A stretch of DNA of 64,000 nt from IMG/VR virus record IMGVR_UViG_3300028840_004168, positions 1-64,000 of that record. One strand, given 5' to 3'. The notes below the pieces were generated by a model that ran no database searches, was not told the DNA's origin, and worked only from the letters and a program-made list of their open reading frames with translations. Numbering within the stretch: position 1 is the stretch's first letter; each line of letters starts with the position of its first letter. Below, one piece after another: positions 21,379 through 29,825 of the stretch. This DNA comes from a virus. The position numbers and the translations under genes were made by a program.

Positions 21379-21963
21379 TCAATCTGTATCTATCTTCTCT
21401 TCTATCCTGTTCTTGCGTTTGTGAAGGTATCCATCAGTTCTGTCTGTGTCTACCCTTGATTCCAACGCTCTGAACTTGATAGAAAGAGCATTGATAGAAG
21501 TCTTTAACTTTTTATAGATCGTATCCGCAGCGGATATATCAGACTTCTTTTTAGCGTAAAGCGGATCAGCTTTAATAGTATTTGAAATTGCAGTTTCTGT
21601 CAACTTTTCTTTTGCGTCTTTCTTTTCCTGGTAATAGCGGTTAGCCCACCAGCTTTCAAAATCGATTTCAAGGCTGTCTCTTAACGCCCTGAACTCTTCA
21701 CGCAAAATACCAATGTTGTACATCTCCGTTGATATTTCGTCAAGCATGTCTAAGACATTATGACTGCGAAGCAGTAATGCCAGAGGCTTTACAACTATCT
21801 CATGTTCGTCCATAACAACAGCTATAGTGCCAAGTTCTTTCATCTTGGCTTCTATGGCTGCATCTGTAAGCCTCTTCTGACTGACAGTTTCATGGATAGA
21901 GATTACTGATTCGCTGCTAGGAGATGATTTTTTAGAACTTTTTTTCTGAGCTGTCTTCGCCAT
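21379..21963 (-). CDS. Coiled-coil protein of unknown function (194 aa)
   Basis: N-terminal Ser/Lys-rich tail (AKTAQKKSSKKSSPSSESVI), then a globular part with IAVVMDEHEIVVKPLALLL and a long helical region predicted to form coiled coils (EIDFESWWANRYYQEKKDAKEKLTETAISNTIKADPLYAKKKSDI..YKKLKTSINALSIKFRALESRV). It lies between SSB and HU-like genes. A degenerate palindrome copy is at 21581-21594. Function unknown; the position suggests a replication accessory factor. Confidence 0.68.
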   Translation of the reverse strand: MAKTAQKKSSKKSSPSSESVISIHETVSQKRLTDAAIEAKMKELGTIAVVMDEHEIVVKPLALLLRSHNVLDMLDEISTEMYNIGILREEFRALRDSLEIDFESWWANRYYQEKKDAKEKLTETAISNTIKADPLYAKKKSDISAADTIYKKLKTSINALSIKFRALESRVDTDRTDGYLHKRKNRIEEKIDTD

Positions 21964-21973
21964 AAGTCATCTC

Positions 21974-22384
21974 CTATTCATCATCAGGATAAAGATGTGG
22001 GTTGAGCTGCCGCATGAGCTTCTTAGACATCTTGTAGACTATCTTAGTTCTTTCAGCAACTGTGATTTCTTCACCAGTTCTAGGATTCCTGCCAGGATAA
22101 GCATCTCTGGTATACACATGGAACTTGCCAATGTATGAAGAAAGAGAAACGTCTTCGCCTCTCATCAGATGATCACCAAAAGCAATGTCAAAAAACTTAT
22201 TGATTATGTTTTTAACATCTACGTTTGAGATATCATAGCCGTCTGCTCTCATAGCAGCAGCTACTTCCTTCTGAAGATCTTCATAATAGACATGCAGTTT
22301 GCGTGGTTCATTCTTCTTACTGGTTTTCTTTTTGGTTGTTTTCTTTTTAGCTACCGTCTTTTTAGCAGCTGCTTTCTTAGCCAT
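21974..22384 (-). CDS. HU/IHF-like DNA-binding protein
   Basis: 136 residues: a Lys/Ala-rich N-terminal tail (KKAAAKKTVAKKKTTKKKTSKK) followed by an HU-type domain, with VKNIINKFFDIAFGDHLMRGEDVSLSSYIGKFHVYTRDAYPGRNPRTGEEITV. GRNPRTGEEI is the HU arm signature. The basic tail resembles that of some actinobacterial and chlamydial HU-like proteins. Bends or compacts DNA; a candidate for binding the dispersed palindrome, though HU is usually non-specific. Confidence 0.88.
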   Translation of the reverse strand: MAKKAAAKKTVAKKKTTKKKTSKKNEPRKLHVYYEDLQKEVAAAMRADGYDISNVDVKNIINKFFDIAFGDHLMRGEDVSLSSYIGKFHVYTRDAYPGRNPRTGEEITVAERTKIVYKMSKKLMRQLNPHLYPDDE

Positions 22385-22388
22385 TTTG

Positions 22389-25300
22389 TTACCCCCTATG
22401 TAGGATATTAAGCTTGCATTCAGGTTCTAAAATGAAAGACTTAGTGCCATTCCTCATGTTTCCTTTAGCACATATTAAAATTACATCGCCTTTCTTTGGT
22501 TTCTTACTTTTGTCTTTTTGAATCTCTTTCCAAAAGTCATTGAATGCAACGACACTCGCATCAGCGCCTTTATCTCTGATAGTAATGAATGCCATCCGTC
22601 CTTTTTTTGAAACATGTTCTTTAAATCCAACAACTTTTCCGAGTAAATTGTATTCGTTACCTATAAACACTGTATCCATTTTAGCAAAGTCATGCGTTTT
22701 GTCAACAAAATTTTGATACACTCCATCAAAAAGCTCGGTATAGTTGATCATATCTACACCTAACACTTCTGACCGCCTCATAACCAAGTCTATTTCATCA
22801 CTTGCAGTTAAATCTTCTGGAAGCAGTTCTCTGCGTTCGTTATAGTAAAGAGCTAATTGTTCTTTTATTGACAGATCGGTTATGTCAGCAAAGCAGCCGC
22901 CGATAATCATGTTAGTAGCAGCTGTTTTGTTTGCCATCTTTTTATTTTCTGTAATTACAGAAACAAAATACTCAAAGCTATCGAACGGCAACATGTTCAT
23001 AATATTGCCATAGACAGAATCGCCTACGCCTTTTATCATATTTAAAGGCATAACTATTCTGTTACCATCAAGCATAAACCTGTCCCTGCTGGCATTAATA
23101 GATGGATATACCAGATCTACATCAAACCTGCTTACCTCTCTGATCACTTCATGCAGCTTAGATTTCTCTGTATAGTTAAGCCATGCTGTAAAAAACTCTA
23201 AAGAGTAGTATACCTTTAAATACATGCACACTACGGCATACAGGCTGTAGGCAGTAGCATGCGCCTTTGGAAAATTATACCTGCCGTGTTCTGCTATCAG
23301 CTTCCAGATCTCATTTGCTATATATCTAATAGTATCTTTATTTTCATCAGTCCATTTGGCTACAGCCCCTTTTACAAAGTCATCTTTAAAAGCCATGAAC
23401 TCTTCACGCTTCTTGCCTTTCTGCAGCTTGCGAAGTCTGTCTGCATCCACAGAAGGAAGTCCAGCAAAGTCAGTAACAAGGTGCATCATGTGTTCACTGT
23501 ATATAGGCACTCCAAACGTTTCTTTCAAAATAGCTTCAACAGATGGATGCAGGTATTCTACTTTAGCCTCTCCTTTTTTTCGTGCCAGGAAAAGCTTATG
23601 AGCACCAGACTGCAGAGGCCCAGGCCTGTTTAATGCATTCACAGCTATAATCTGTTCGAAGGTTTCAGGTTCAAGCTGCTTGAGGAACTTTGTTACATTA
23701 GGCCCCTTGAACTGAAACACGCCGCCTGTGTTGCCGAATCCAAACTGTTCTATGACACGCTTATCATTGACATCTATATTTCCTATATTCACATCTTCAT
23801 CATGCCTCTCACGTATAGAATCAAATGCCTCTTTAAATATAGACATAGTCTTGACTCCCAGGATATCAAGAGTCATAATGCCGCATGCATTAAGGAACTC
23901 TCCACCAGTATGACTATTCTCTGTTTCAGTAACTATGCCGCCTTCTTTAGACTTCATTACAGACAGGTAATCAGAATATTTTTCTGGCGTAATGATCAGT
24001 CCAGCGGCATGGACGCTCTTTGATTTAACAACTCCGATAACAGGCTTGACATACTTGAGATACCATTTATAGTTCTCATATCCATTACTGGCAAGCCAGT
24101 TTTTACCGAAGTCATCAAGGCCGAGATCGAATATGTTAGAAATGAAATCAGACTGCTGAATAAATATATCTTTGGTCAGTTTATTTATCAGCTGGAATTG
24201 AAAGCGATTCATCTCAATCTTATCGTCTTCCAGTTCAGCCATTTTATATCTTACGCTGGCAAGGCTTTTTAATGCCTGCTTAATCTGCAAACGCTGGTAT
24301 GCGCCTACCCTGCACACTCTTTCTTCACCATATTTCTCAGACATATATTCAAATATTTCATCTCTCCTATCACTCTCAACATCTATGTCTATATCAATAT
24401 CGTTCTCTCCAGATTCAATCCTGGCAGGGCTTATAAATCTGTCAAAAGATATTTTATGTTTAACAGGATCAAACAATATAAAATCCAGAAGGTATGCTAC
24501 CAGTGAGCCACCGACAGAACCTCTACAATGAGCCAGTATATCGTTGACATAGCAAAACTCAAACAGATCATCTACAATCAGGAAATAGTCTATCGCATCA
24601 AGCTGCACAATGGTTTCAAACTCATACTCCAGGCGCTCAACATACTTGCTGTATTCTTTGTCTAGCATCTTTTCTTTATCTGCCAGTTCTTTTAAGCGAT
24701 CATTCAGCAACAAGTAGAAAAGCTGATTCTTTTTGTTATGGCTGGCACAAGGCGGCATCTTGCTAGGGCGCACAGTGTTCCAGTTTATATGTTTAAAGTA
24801 GTAATGCTTCCTGATATTGTAATCAGGTATTTTGAAATCTCCCAAAGGCATCTCATAATCACACTTACTGACCACATCGTCCACATTGTCTATCGCTTCT
24901 CTGATTTCGCTTCTGAACCTGGAATAAGTTTGAGGGCAGTTCTTTTTGAATCCAATAATCATGCCATGCTTGTTCTTATAGTAGATGTCATCATTGTTGT
25001 ATTCAAAATTGATATTGCTTATCTTGATAAAGTCCTTGTGCATCTGCTGCTGGCGCTTGTAGAGGAAATGAACGTCATTAGTAGCGACAACGCCTATGCT
25101 TTCCTTCTTGGCATAAGAAAACAAAGCATAGTTTAACTCATCGTATACGCCTTCATAATCCAGAGGCATTACTTCAAAATAAAAATCTTTGCTAAATGCT
25201 TTTTTAAACTGATCTATTCTCCCCTTTATTTCTTTTGAAATTACATAATTATTTTTTCTAATAATGGAAGGAATGTAGCCGCCCATGCAGGCAGTCATAC

Positions 25301-26033
25301 AAATAACGCCTTCACTGTGAGCCAACAAACTATCAACATCCATTCTCGGATTGTAATAGAAATTTTCAGTGGCGTATCTGTTAAGCGCAAGTATGTTCTT
25401 GTAGCCTGTTTCATTCTTAGCTATCAAAGTTATATGATACCTGGATTCATCCTTGTCGTGCTCGCTGGCATCATGATCTACAAGATATCCTTCTACTCCG
25501 AAAATAGGCTTCACGCCAGCTCTTCTGGCTTCAAGAAATAGCGGCAGATGACATCCTAGCGCCCCATGATCTGTGGCGCATACTGCAGGTATGCTATGTT
25601 TAATAGCAAAATCTACTAAATCCTTTGGTCTAATGATGCCATCCAGCACGCTATATTCCGTATGCATGTGCAGCTGCACAAAATCATATTCTTTTTCCTG
25701 CGTAAATATTTCAGACACTTCAAAATCATCCATCAATGCATCTTTCAGGTAATACTCGTTCTTTCCATCGTTATCGCTTTTGATAGACAGCGCCTCTTCA
25801 GGAGTTAAAGATGCAAGTTTTTCATTGTAAAACATTAAAAGCTTGTAATCCCTGCGCTGGCATAAGTCTATTATTTGCTTGTTCACAGGGACGATGTCGT
25901 TATGGCTGAATGTAAGAACTGCTTCTACAGGAATGTGCACTTCGCCGTTTATTATAAACTTACCCTTCTCTACCTTATGGTCTATAAAGTAGTTATGATT
26001 TAACAATAATTCAAACACTTCCATTTGGCTCAT
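22389..26033 (-). CDS. dnaE: DNA polymerase III alpha subunit (DnaE-like)
   Basis: 1214 residues, a complete C-family polymerase. An extra N-terminal 110-residue part is followed by the PHP domain (LHMHTEYSVLDG at about 120, ATDHGALGC), the polymerase core with catalytic Asp block DIDIDIDVESDRRDEIFEYM (around residue 545), FGFGNTGGVFQF/SEHMMHLV-type finger motifs, a helix-hairpin-helix (PLNMIKGVGDSVYGNIMNM) and a C-terminal OB domain (VGFKEHVSKKGRMAFITIRD). Phage-encoded C-family polymerases are less common than A or B family. No exonuclease gene is adjacent, so proofreading may reside in PHP or elsewhere. Contains palindrome copies at 22948 and 25234. Confidence 0.92.
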   Translation of the reverse strand: MSQMEVFELLLNHNYFIDHKVEKGKFIINGEVHIPVEAVLTFSHNDIVPVNKQIIDLCQRRDYKLLMFYNEKLASLTPEEALSIKSDNDGKNEYYLKDALMDDFEVSEIFTQEKEYDFVQLHMHTEYSVLDGIIRPKDLVDFAIKHSIPAVCATDHGALGCHLPLFLEARRAGVKPIFGVEGYLVDHDASEHDKDESRYHITLIAKNETGYKNILALNRYATENFYYNPRMDVDSLLAHSEGVICMTACMGGYIPSIIRKNNYVISKEIKGRIDQFKKAFSKDFYFEVMPLDYEGVYDELNYALFSYAKKESIGVVATNDVHFLYKRQQQMHKDFIKISNINFEYNNDDIYYKNKHGMIIGFKKNCPQTYSRFRSEIREAIDNVDDVVSKCDYEMPLGDFKIPDYNIRKHYYFKHINWNTVRPSKMPPCASHNKKNQLFYLLLNDRLKELADKEKMLDKEYSKYVERLEYEFETIVQLDAIDYFLIVDDLFEFCYVNDILAHCRGSVGGSLVAYLLDFILFDPVKHKISFDRFISPARIESGENDIDIDIDVESDRRDEIFEYMSEKYGEERVCRVGAYQRLQIKQALKSLASVRYKMAELEDDKIEMNRFQFQLINKLTKDIFIQQSDFISNIFDLGLDDFGKNWLASNGYENYKWYLKYVKPVIGVVKSKSVHAAGLIITPEKYSDYLSVMKSKEGGIVTETENSHTGGEFLNACGIMTLDILGVKTMSIFKEAFDSIRERHDEDVNIGNIDVNDKRVIEQFGFGNTGGVFQFKGPNVTKFLKQLEPETFEQIIAVNALNRPGPLQSGAHKLFLARKKGEAKVEYLHPSVEAILKETFGVPIYSEHMMHLVTDFAGLPSVDADRLRKLQKGKKREEFMAFKDDFVKGAVAKWTDENKDTIRYIANEIWKLIAEHGRYNFPKAHATAYSLYAVVCMYLKVYYSLEFFTAWLNYTEKSKLHEVIREVSRFDVDLVYPSINASRDRFMLDGNRIVMPLNMIKGVGDSVYGNIMNMLPFDSFEYFVSVITENKKMANKTAATNMIIGGCFADITDLSIKEQLALYYNERRELLPEDLTASDEIDLVMRRSEVLGVDMINYTELFDGVYQNFVDKTHDFAKMDTVFIGNEYNLLGKVVGFKEHVSKKGRMAFITIRDKGADASVVAFNDFWKEIQKDKSKKPKKGDVILICAKGNMRNGTKSFILEPECKLNILHRG
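22948..22961. repeat. Dispersed palindrome TCTGTAATTACAGA (perfect), intragenic
   Basis: Perfect palindrome in which both halves carry the compensatory T/A change (position 5 and 10), inside the polymerase gene. Compensatory change across the dyad supports a dimeric binding site rather than coding chance. Confidence 0.8.
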
Positions 26034-26220
26034 TGCATCTTTTCCTATAGTCAGCGATATCAGCGATTGTTATCAGGCCGATATTTGTGTAGTATTTCCT
26101 CAGCCACACACGACAGATGAATTCTTTAGGGTGTGAGCACGAATCATTGGTCAAAAGATATTTACAGTATTTGTGATCTGACTCTAATCTGTGCTCACAC
26201 CTTGAGGTAGCTGTGAGAAT
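26011..26220 (-). CDS. Small Cys-rich protein with unclear start
   Basis: The frame overlaps the polymerase start by 23 nt and continues upstream into the out-of-frame repeats of the next gene; the true start is not evident (an ATT at 26220 is the first usable codon after the upstream stop). The readable part, SRCEHRLESDHKYCKYLLTN...CSHPKEF..CRVWLRKYYTN...ADYRKRC, has five cysteines and paired C-x-H motifs and looks like a metal-binding domain. It could alternatively be read by a ribosomal frameshift as a C-terminal extension of the 26231 protein. Confidence 0.45.
   Translation of the reverse strand: MLTATSRCEHRLESDHKYCKYLLTNDSCSHPKEFICRVWLRKYYTNIGLITIADIADYRKRCNEPNGSV
26130..26201 (-). repeat. 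11-bp perfect inverted repeat GGTGTGAGCAC / GTGCTCACACC
   Basis: Arms at 26130-26140 and 26191-26201, separated by 50 nt, in the overlap region between polymerase and the acidic zinc protein. As mRNA it would make a stable GC-rich stem over the start region of the small Cys-rich frame. The arms encode C-E-H and C-S-H, so coding repetition may contribute. Confidence 0.5.
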
Positions 26221-26230
26221 AACTTCTTTG

Positions 26231-27037
26231 TTAACCTCTGCCTCTACCAGCCCCTCTGCCTGTTCCTCTGCCTGTTCCAGTTTTCTTTGGAGCTGCTTTG
26301 CCAGCGCCTTTAGAATTAGTTGGCTTAGGAGCAGTAGCCTTCTTACCACTACCGCCTCTGCCACTGCTTTTGGAGCTGCTTTTAGCAGACTCCTTTTTAG
26401 AAGCAGGTTCTGCTTTCTTTGTTTCTTCTTTGACAGTATCTTTCTTAGGAGCAGGAGCTGCTTTTGCAGCAGGAGCTGCTTTTGCAGCAGGAGCTGCTTT
26501 TGCAGCAGGAGACGGCGCAGGCGCTTCAATGCTTTCAATCGCCTTTACAAATTTGGCAACGCCAGTTTCGATACCATCTCCTACCTTTTTAATAATAGCT
26601 TCGACAGCCTTGATCAACTTGTTGATCTGAACGTTTAATTCTTTCAGCTCTTCCTCAACAGCAGTCAGATCAATGCCTGCATCTGCATCTTCTTCTTCTA
26701 CAGCCTCATCGTCTTCTACAGCCTCATCGTCTTCTACAGCCTGATCGTCTTCTACAGCCTCATCTTCTTCTACAGCCTCATCGTCTTCTACAGTCTCATC
26801 TTCTTCTACAGCCTGATCGTCTACATCATCACCTTGAAACTCTTTGTATATAGCAGTAAGCCTTACACAGTCATCACATAGATCAGGGTTATCTTCCTTG
26901 CACTGAATGCATTCCTCATGATTAGGCAGATGATATGCTCCGAAGTCGCTACAGTCCAGCTCAGAATATTTCTCTCTTGTCTCAGCTACATCTTCACGCC
27001 AGTTAACTTCTAAATCTTGTCCTTTCTTTTTAGCCAT
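26231..27037 (-). CDS. Zinc-binding acidic/basic low-complexity protein (268 aa)
   Basis: Four zones can be read. Residues 1-70: a zinc-type head with CSDFGAYHLPNHEECIQCKEDNPDLCDDC. Residues about 74-115: acidic tandem units of the type A-V-E-D-D-E. Then a short coiled coil (LTAVEEELKELNVQINKLIKAVEAIIKKVG). The rest is Ala/Pro/Lys-rich (three repeats of PAAKAA), Lys/Ser-rich and ends in Gly-Arg repeats (RGTGRGAGRGRG), an RNA- or DNA-binding type tail. The opposite-charge layout resembles chaperones or condensate-forming scaffolds. Lies between primase and polymerase. Confidence 0.75.
   Translation of the reverse strand: MAKKKGQDLEVNWREDVAETREKYSELDCSDFGAYHLPNHEECIQCKEDNPDLCDDCVRLTAIYKEFQGDDVDDQAVEEDETVEDDEAVEEDEAVEDDQAVEDDEAVEDDEAVEEEDADAGIDLTAVEEELKELNVQINKLIKAVEAIIKKVGDGIETGVAKFVKAIESIEAPAPSPAAKAAPAAKAAPAAKAAPAPKKDTVKEETKKAEPASKKESAKSSSKSSGRGGSGKKATAPKPTNSKGAGKAAPKKTGTGRGTGRGAGRGRG
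26463..26515 (-). repeat. Three tandem 18-bp repeats in the coding sequence
   Basis: GCAGCAGGAGCTGCTTTT repeats three times and codes for Lys-Ala-Ala-Pro-Ala-Ala units. Expected to vary in copy number by slippage. Confidence 0.8.
26695..26822 (-). repeat. Tandem 18-bp acidic-coding repeats
   Basis: Repeats of the type TCTTCTACAGCCTCATCG in seven or so imperfect copies, each coding for a six-residue Glu/Asp-Ala-Val unit on the minus strand. Confidence 0.8.
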
Positions 27038-27050
27038 GATTAAGCTCCTT

Positions 27051-28106
27051 TCATAAGTCTAGGTTTAAACCTATTTTAAAAGTTGTTATTATTTGTTTAT
27101 TTCTAAACAATTCATTCATCACATCTAAATCAACTATGTCATTTGGATCGCCAGACTCTAGCTGAATGACCGACAACGCCCCGCCAAAAAAATCTAAAAT
27201 TACAGATTTATTTTTCTCAAGATCATTTTCTTTGACATCAGAATCAAGCATCAAAATTATTTCTTCAGGAGCAAGTGCTGATAGAAGATAGGCCTGATAC
27301 TCACTTATCTTAGATCCAAGTATAGCTACAGTATTATGATAATCATAATCCCACATTCTGACAGCATCGAATATTCCTTCTGTAACCAGGACATAGTCTA
27401 TATGTTCAAGAGTAAGCAATCTATTATATCCAAACAGCATCCTGTTCTTGAAAGAGCCAGGGGGATTTTCCGTCTTAGGATCTCCATCAAGAAATGTTAT
27501 TGCCTGAAAGGTGTGTTCGTCCAGCGTAGTGATAGGAACAAATATCCTGTTCTCATACCTGGGCTTGATAATACCATCTTGTTTTTTCCTGCAGCTTTTT
27601 ATAGGTTCTGTGTATATGCATTCATAGCATATCCTGCAGCTAAGATCAGAAGCTTTAGCAAAGTCTAGCCCTCTGCCTGTCAGGTATTCAGGATAGTCAT
27701 CTTCGAGCAGCACTTCACTGCAGTCTGGTATAGATATCTTTACCTTTTTATCTTCAGTAGCAAATGATTCTATATGATCTGGCATTCTAACATGAATATT
27801 AAATGAATCAGAATCTTTCTTGTAAAGGTCTTCTACTGTATCTATAGGTATATCAAGATATTCGCCAACGAATTGTATAAAGTTGCCTGACCAGCTGCAT
27901 CTTGCACGATAACAAAATCCAGCTCCAGTTTTTTCATTTAAGAAAAACTTTTGTGATTTGTAAGATATATTTTGCCGTTGGCAAAAAGGGCAATCGAAAT
28001 TCAATTCGTTCCCTCTGTGAGCATTGCTTGAACGCACAACTCTATACCTAATGTTATGTTCTTCAAGGAATGCCTTGATATCAAATAATTCTCCGAGTAG
28101 CGGCAT
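27051..28106 (-). CDS. dnaG: DnaG-like primase
   Basis: 351 residues, shorter than bacterial DnaG and without a helicase-binding C-terminal domain. An N-terminal zinc ribbon FDCPFCQRQNISY...GFCYRARCSWSGNFIQF (about 34-72) contacts template. The Toprim part includes VLVTEGIFDAVRMWDY (E near 237) and EIILMLDSDVKENDLEKN (D-x-D). It makes RNA primers for the polymerase. It lies directly upstream of the polymerase region in the transcript and overlaps the stop of the previous gene by 1 nt. A palindrome copy with one mismatch is at 27193-27206. Confidence 0.87.
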   Translation of the reverse strand: MPLLGELFDIKAFLEEHNIRYRVVRSSNAHRGNELNFDCPFCQRQNISYKSQKFFLNEKTGAGFCYRARCSWSGNFIQFVGEYLDIPIDTVEDLYKKDSDSFNIHVRMPDHIESFATEDKKVKISIPDCSEVLLEDDYPEYLTGRGLDFAKASDLSCRICYECIYTEPIKSCRKKQDGIIKPRYENRIFVPITTLDEHTFQAITFLDGDPKTENPPGSFKNRMLFGYNRLLTLEHIDYVLVTEGIFDAVRMWDYDYHNTVAILGSKISEYQAYLLSALAPEEIILMLDSDVKENDLEKNKSVILDFFGGALSVIQLESGDPNDIVDLDVMNELFRNKQIITTFKIGLNLDL

Positions 28107-28408
28107 TAGCTTTGAGCCTTCTTACCTTTCCTCTGGCCTTGTTTATTAGTGCCTGAACGCTGTCCTGCAAGATCATTTTCCAATGCTCCATCAATATTAA
28201 ACAGCAAGCCCTGGCCTTTTAAAGCAGCTGTAGCACAGTATTTCTCGAATGCATCAAAGAACTGCTCTTTGGCATGCCTCAACTCTTTATCGAAGTTACC
28301 CATGTCTTCTATCTCTACTTCGATCTGCATTGAAGGCTTAATGTTAGAGTATTGTTTCTTCAAAGGAATAGTGATCGCAGCTTCTAAAGCTACTTTTTTT
28401 ACTTTCAT
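28106..28408 (-). CDS. Small protein of unknown function (100 aa)
   Basis: The N-terminal part LEAAITIPLKKQYSNIKPSMQIEVEIED looks like a beta sandwich strand set seen in small phage replication accessory proteins; then a helix (FDKELRHAKEQFFDAFEKYCATAALKG) and a basic tail (GTNKQGQRKGKKAQS). Start codon follows AGGAGCC. It has its own promoter P9 and couples to the primase through a 1-nt overlap. Function unknown. Confidence 0.7.
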   Translation of the reverse strand: MKVKKVALEAAITIPLKKQYSNIKPSMQIEVEIEDMGNFDKELRHAKEQFFDAFEKYCATAALKGQGLLFNIDGALENDLAGQRSGTNKQGQRKGKKAQS

Positions 28409-28435
28409 TTTGGCTCCTAGTGCAAATTATAAGTA

Positions 28436-28465
28436 ATTATATGCTTAGCTTTTGGCAAATGTCAA
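28436..28465 (-). promoter_or_regulatory. Sigma-70 promoter P9
   Basis: TTGACA (28460-28465), 18-nt spacer, TATAAT (28436-28441) on the minus strand, 27 nt upstream of the start at 28408. It would drive primase and polymerase separately from the helicase genes. Confidence 0.85.
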
Positions 28466-28473
28466 GAAAAAAA

Positions 28474-29817
28474 TTAATCGCCAGTATAATCCGTAATCAA
28501 TGCCAAACCTTTCATGGCTGTTAACGGTATATTTTGCCTGCTTTCTCCTTCTCGCCATTTTGATAAAAATCCATTCATTTGATTCTGTGCTTCCATTTCT
28601 CTATTTTCACCTAAACCAAAAATTATGTCAAGTATCTTTGCCTTATCATACGCTTCACTGACATCTTCTTTTGTCAATACGGTTTTATCGGCTGATACTT
28701 TTGCTTGTATAGCTGTCCATCCAGATCTCTTTTCGTCTTTCATCCAGTCTTTATATGCCTGACAATTTTCTTTCTGTTTAAATCTTTCTTCTGTGGCCTT
28801 ACCGTTATATCCAACTATATCTAAATAATCAATATTTATTTGATGAAATTTTAATCCAAGTTCTCTTTCTTTTGTGTGTGTGATATGTTTCAATTCATCC
28901 ATAGTTTCAGAGCTGCATTCAACGATTTCAACATGCCCTGTTGTGCTTGAGTTTTTTATCTGGTTCATTATCCTGTTGGCTTCATGCGTTTCTCTTCTGG
29001 ACATGCCGCAATTCTTTATCTTATAGAAGTCTATCCCAAGCGTCCTGGCATCCAGCCTTGTAGTGACAAGGGACTGGACATCTTCAAATGTAAATATTAT
29101 GACGTTATAGCTATTCATCATGGCTGAATATGCCATGTTTACCAGGAATATTGACTTGCCTACATTGGGCTTTGTAAGGACGGCAGCTGCCTTAGTAGCA
29201 TCTACACCGCCATACAGGTATCCATCCAGCTGCATTATGCCAGTAGGTATCATAAAATCATTATCGTCTATTTCTCCCCTCAGAGTAGTCATCCTGCGAT
29301 GACGCTCATACCTCATTGCCTGTCTATCTTCCCAGTTGCCAACAAAGTCAATAGATTCTGATTCGTCCGACACTCCTATCTCTGCCAAAGAGCTTTTAAC
29401 ATTGCTAAGCTCTCTGTAGAAGTCACCGCCGTTTAAAATAGAATCTCCAAAAGAATCTATGACGTTCTTTACCTGCACCATATCAAAGTATTCTTTAATT
29501 TCTGCTAAGGCAAAGTCAGCATCCCTGACAGCTTTTGCCTGCAGCTCTTTAAAATCCATATAATAGATGTCTTTTTTCTTGTCGCTTATCTTCCTGTCTT
29601 TATCAAGAATCCTTCTCAATACTTTTCTGCTAAGCGGCCTGTCTTGCTGCCAGCGCTTGAAAATGCACTGGTAGAAGTAGTTGTGCTGAGGCATCCTGAA
29701 TATGCGTCTATTGCCTACAAAAGTGCAGAGCATAGAACAAAACTCAGTATCTCTCAAAGCTTTAGCTAGTATGTCTCTCTCAAAAGCAGGCGTTAGTTTT
29801 GGACTACCATCAGCCAT
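28474..29817 (-). CDS. DnaB-like replicative helicase
   Basis: 447 residues. The N-terminal part (to about 180) is the helical primase-interaction region. The RecA-like motor starts at GGVDATKAAAVLTKPNVGKS, with Walker A TKPNVGKS near 213; VIIFTFEDVQSLVTTRLDAR (motif 1a with the DnaB E-x-x-x-x-x-x-x-R pattern); QINIDYLDIV (Walker B); and a C-terminal KWREGES-type motif 4. Unwinds the fork with the loader next door and primase downstream. The start is supported by the spacing to the loader gene (8 nt). Confidence 0.88.
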   Translation of the reverse strand: MADGSPKLTPAFERDILAKALRDTEFCSMLCTFVGNRRIFRMPQHNYFYQCIFKRWQQDRPLSRKVLRRILDKDRKISDKKKDIYYMDFKELQAKAVRDADFALAEIKEYFDMVQVKNVIDSFGDSILNGGDFYRELSNVKSSLAEIGVSDESESIDFVGNWEDRQAMRYERHRRMTTLRGEIDDNDFMIPTGIMQLDGYLYGGVDATKAAAVLTKPNVGKSIFLVNMAYSAMMNSYNVIIFTFEDVQSLVTTRLDARTLGIDFYKIKNCGMSRRETHEANRIMNQIKNSSTTGHVEIVECSSETMDELKHITHTKERELGLKFHQINIDYLDIVGYNGKATEERFKQKENCQAYKDWMKDEKRSGWTAIQAKVSADKTVLTKEDVSEAYDKAKILDIIFGLGENREMEAQNQMNGFLSKWREGESRQNIPLTAMKGLALITDYTGD

Positions 29818-29825
29818 AGTGACCT

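Noticed and set aside
26231-26538. Leu/Arg-Gln rich upstream part of the Cys-rich frame (RLRRLLLQKQLLL...)
   Set aside because: It is the out-of-frame reading of the Ala-Pro-Lys repeats and carries no natural composition; only the part after 26220 is considered.
26463-26822. Direct repeats that might suggest a CRISPR array
   Set aside because: Repeats lie within an ORF, have no unique spacers and code for simple peptide repeats.
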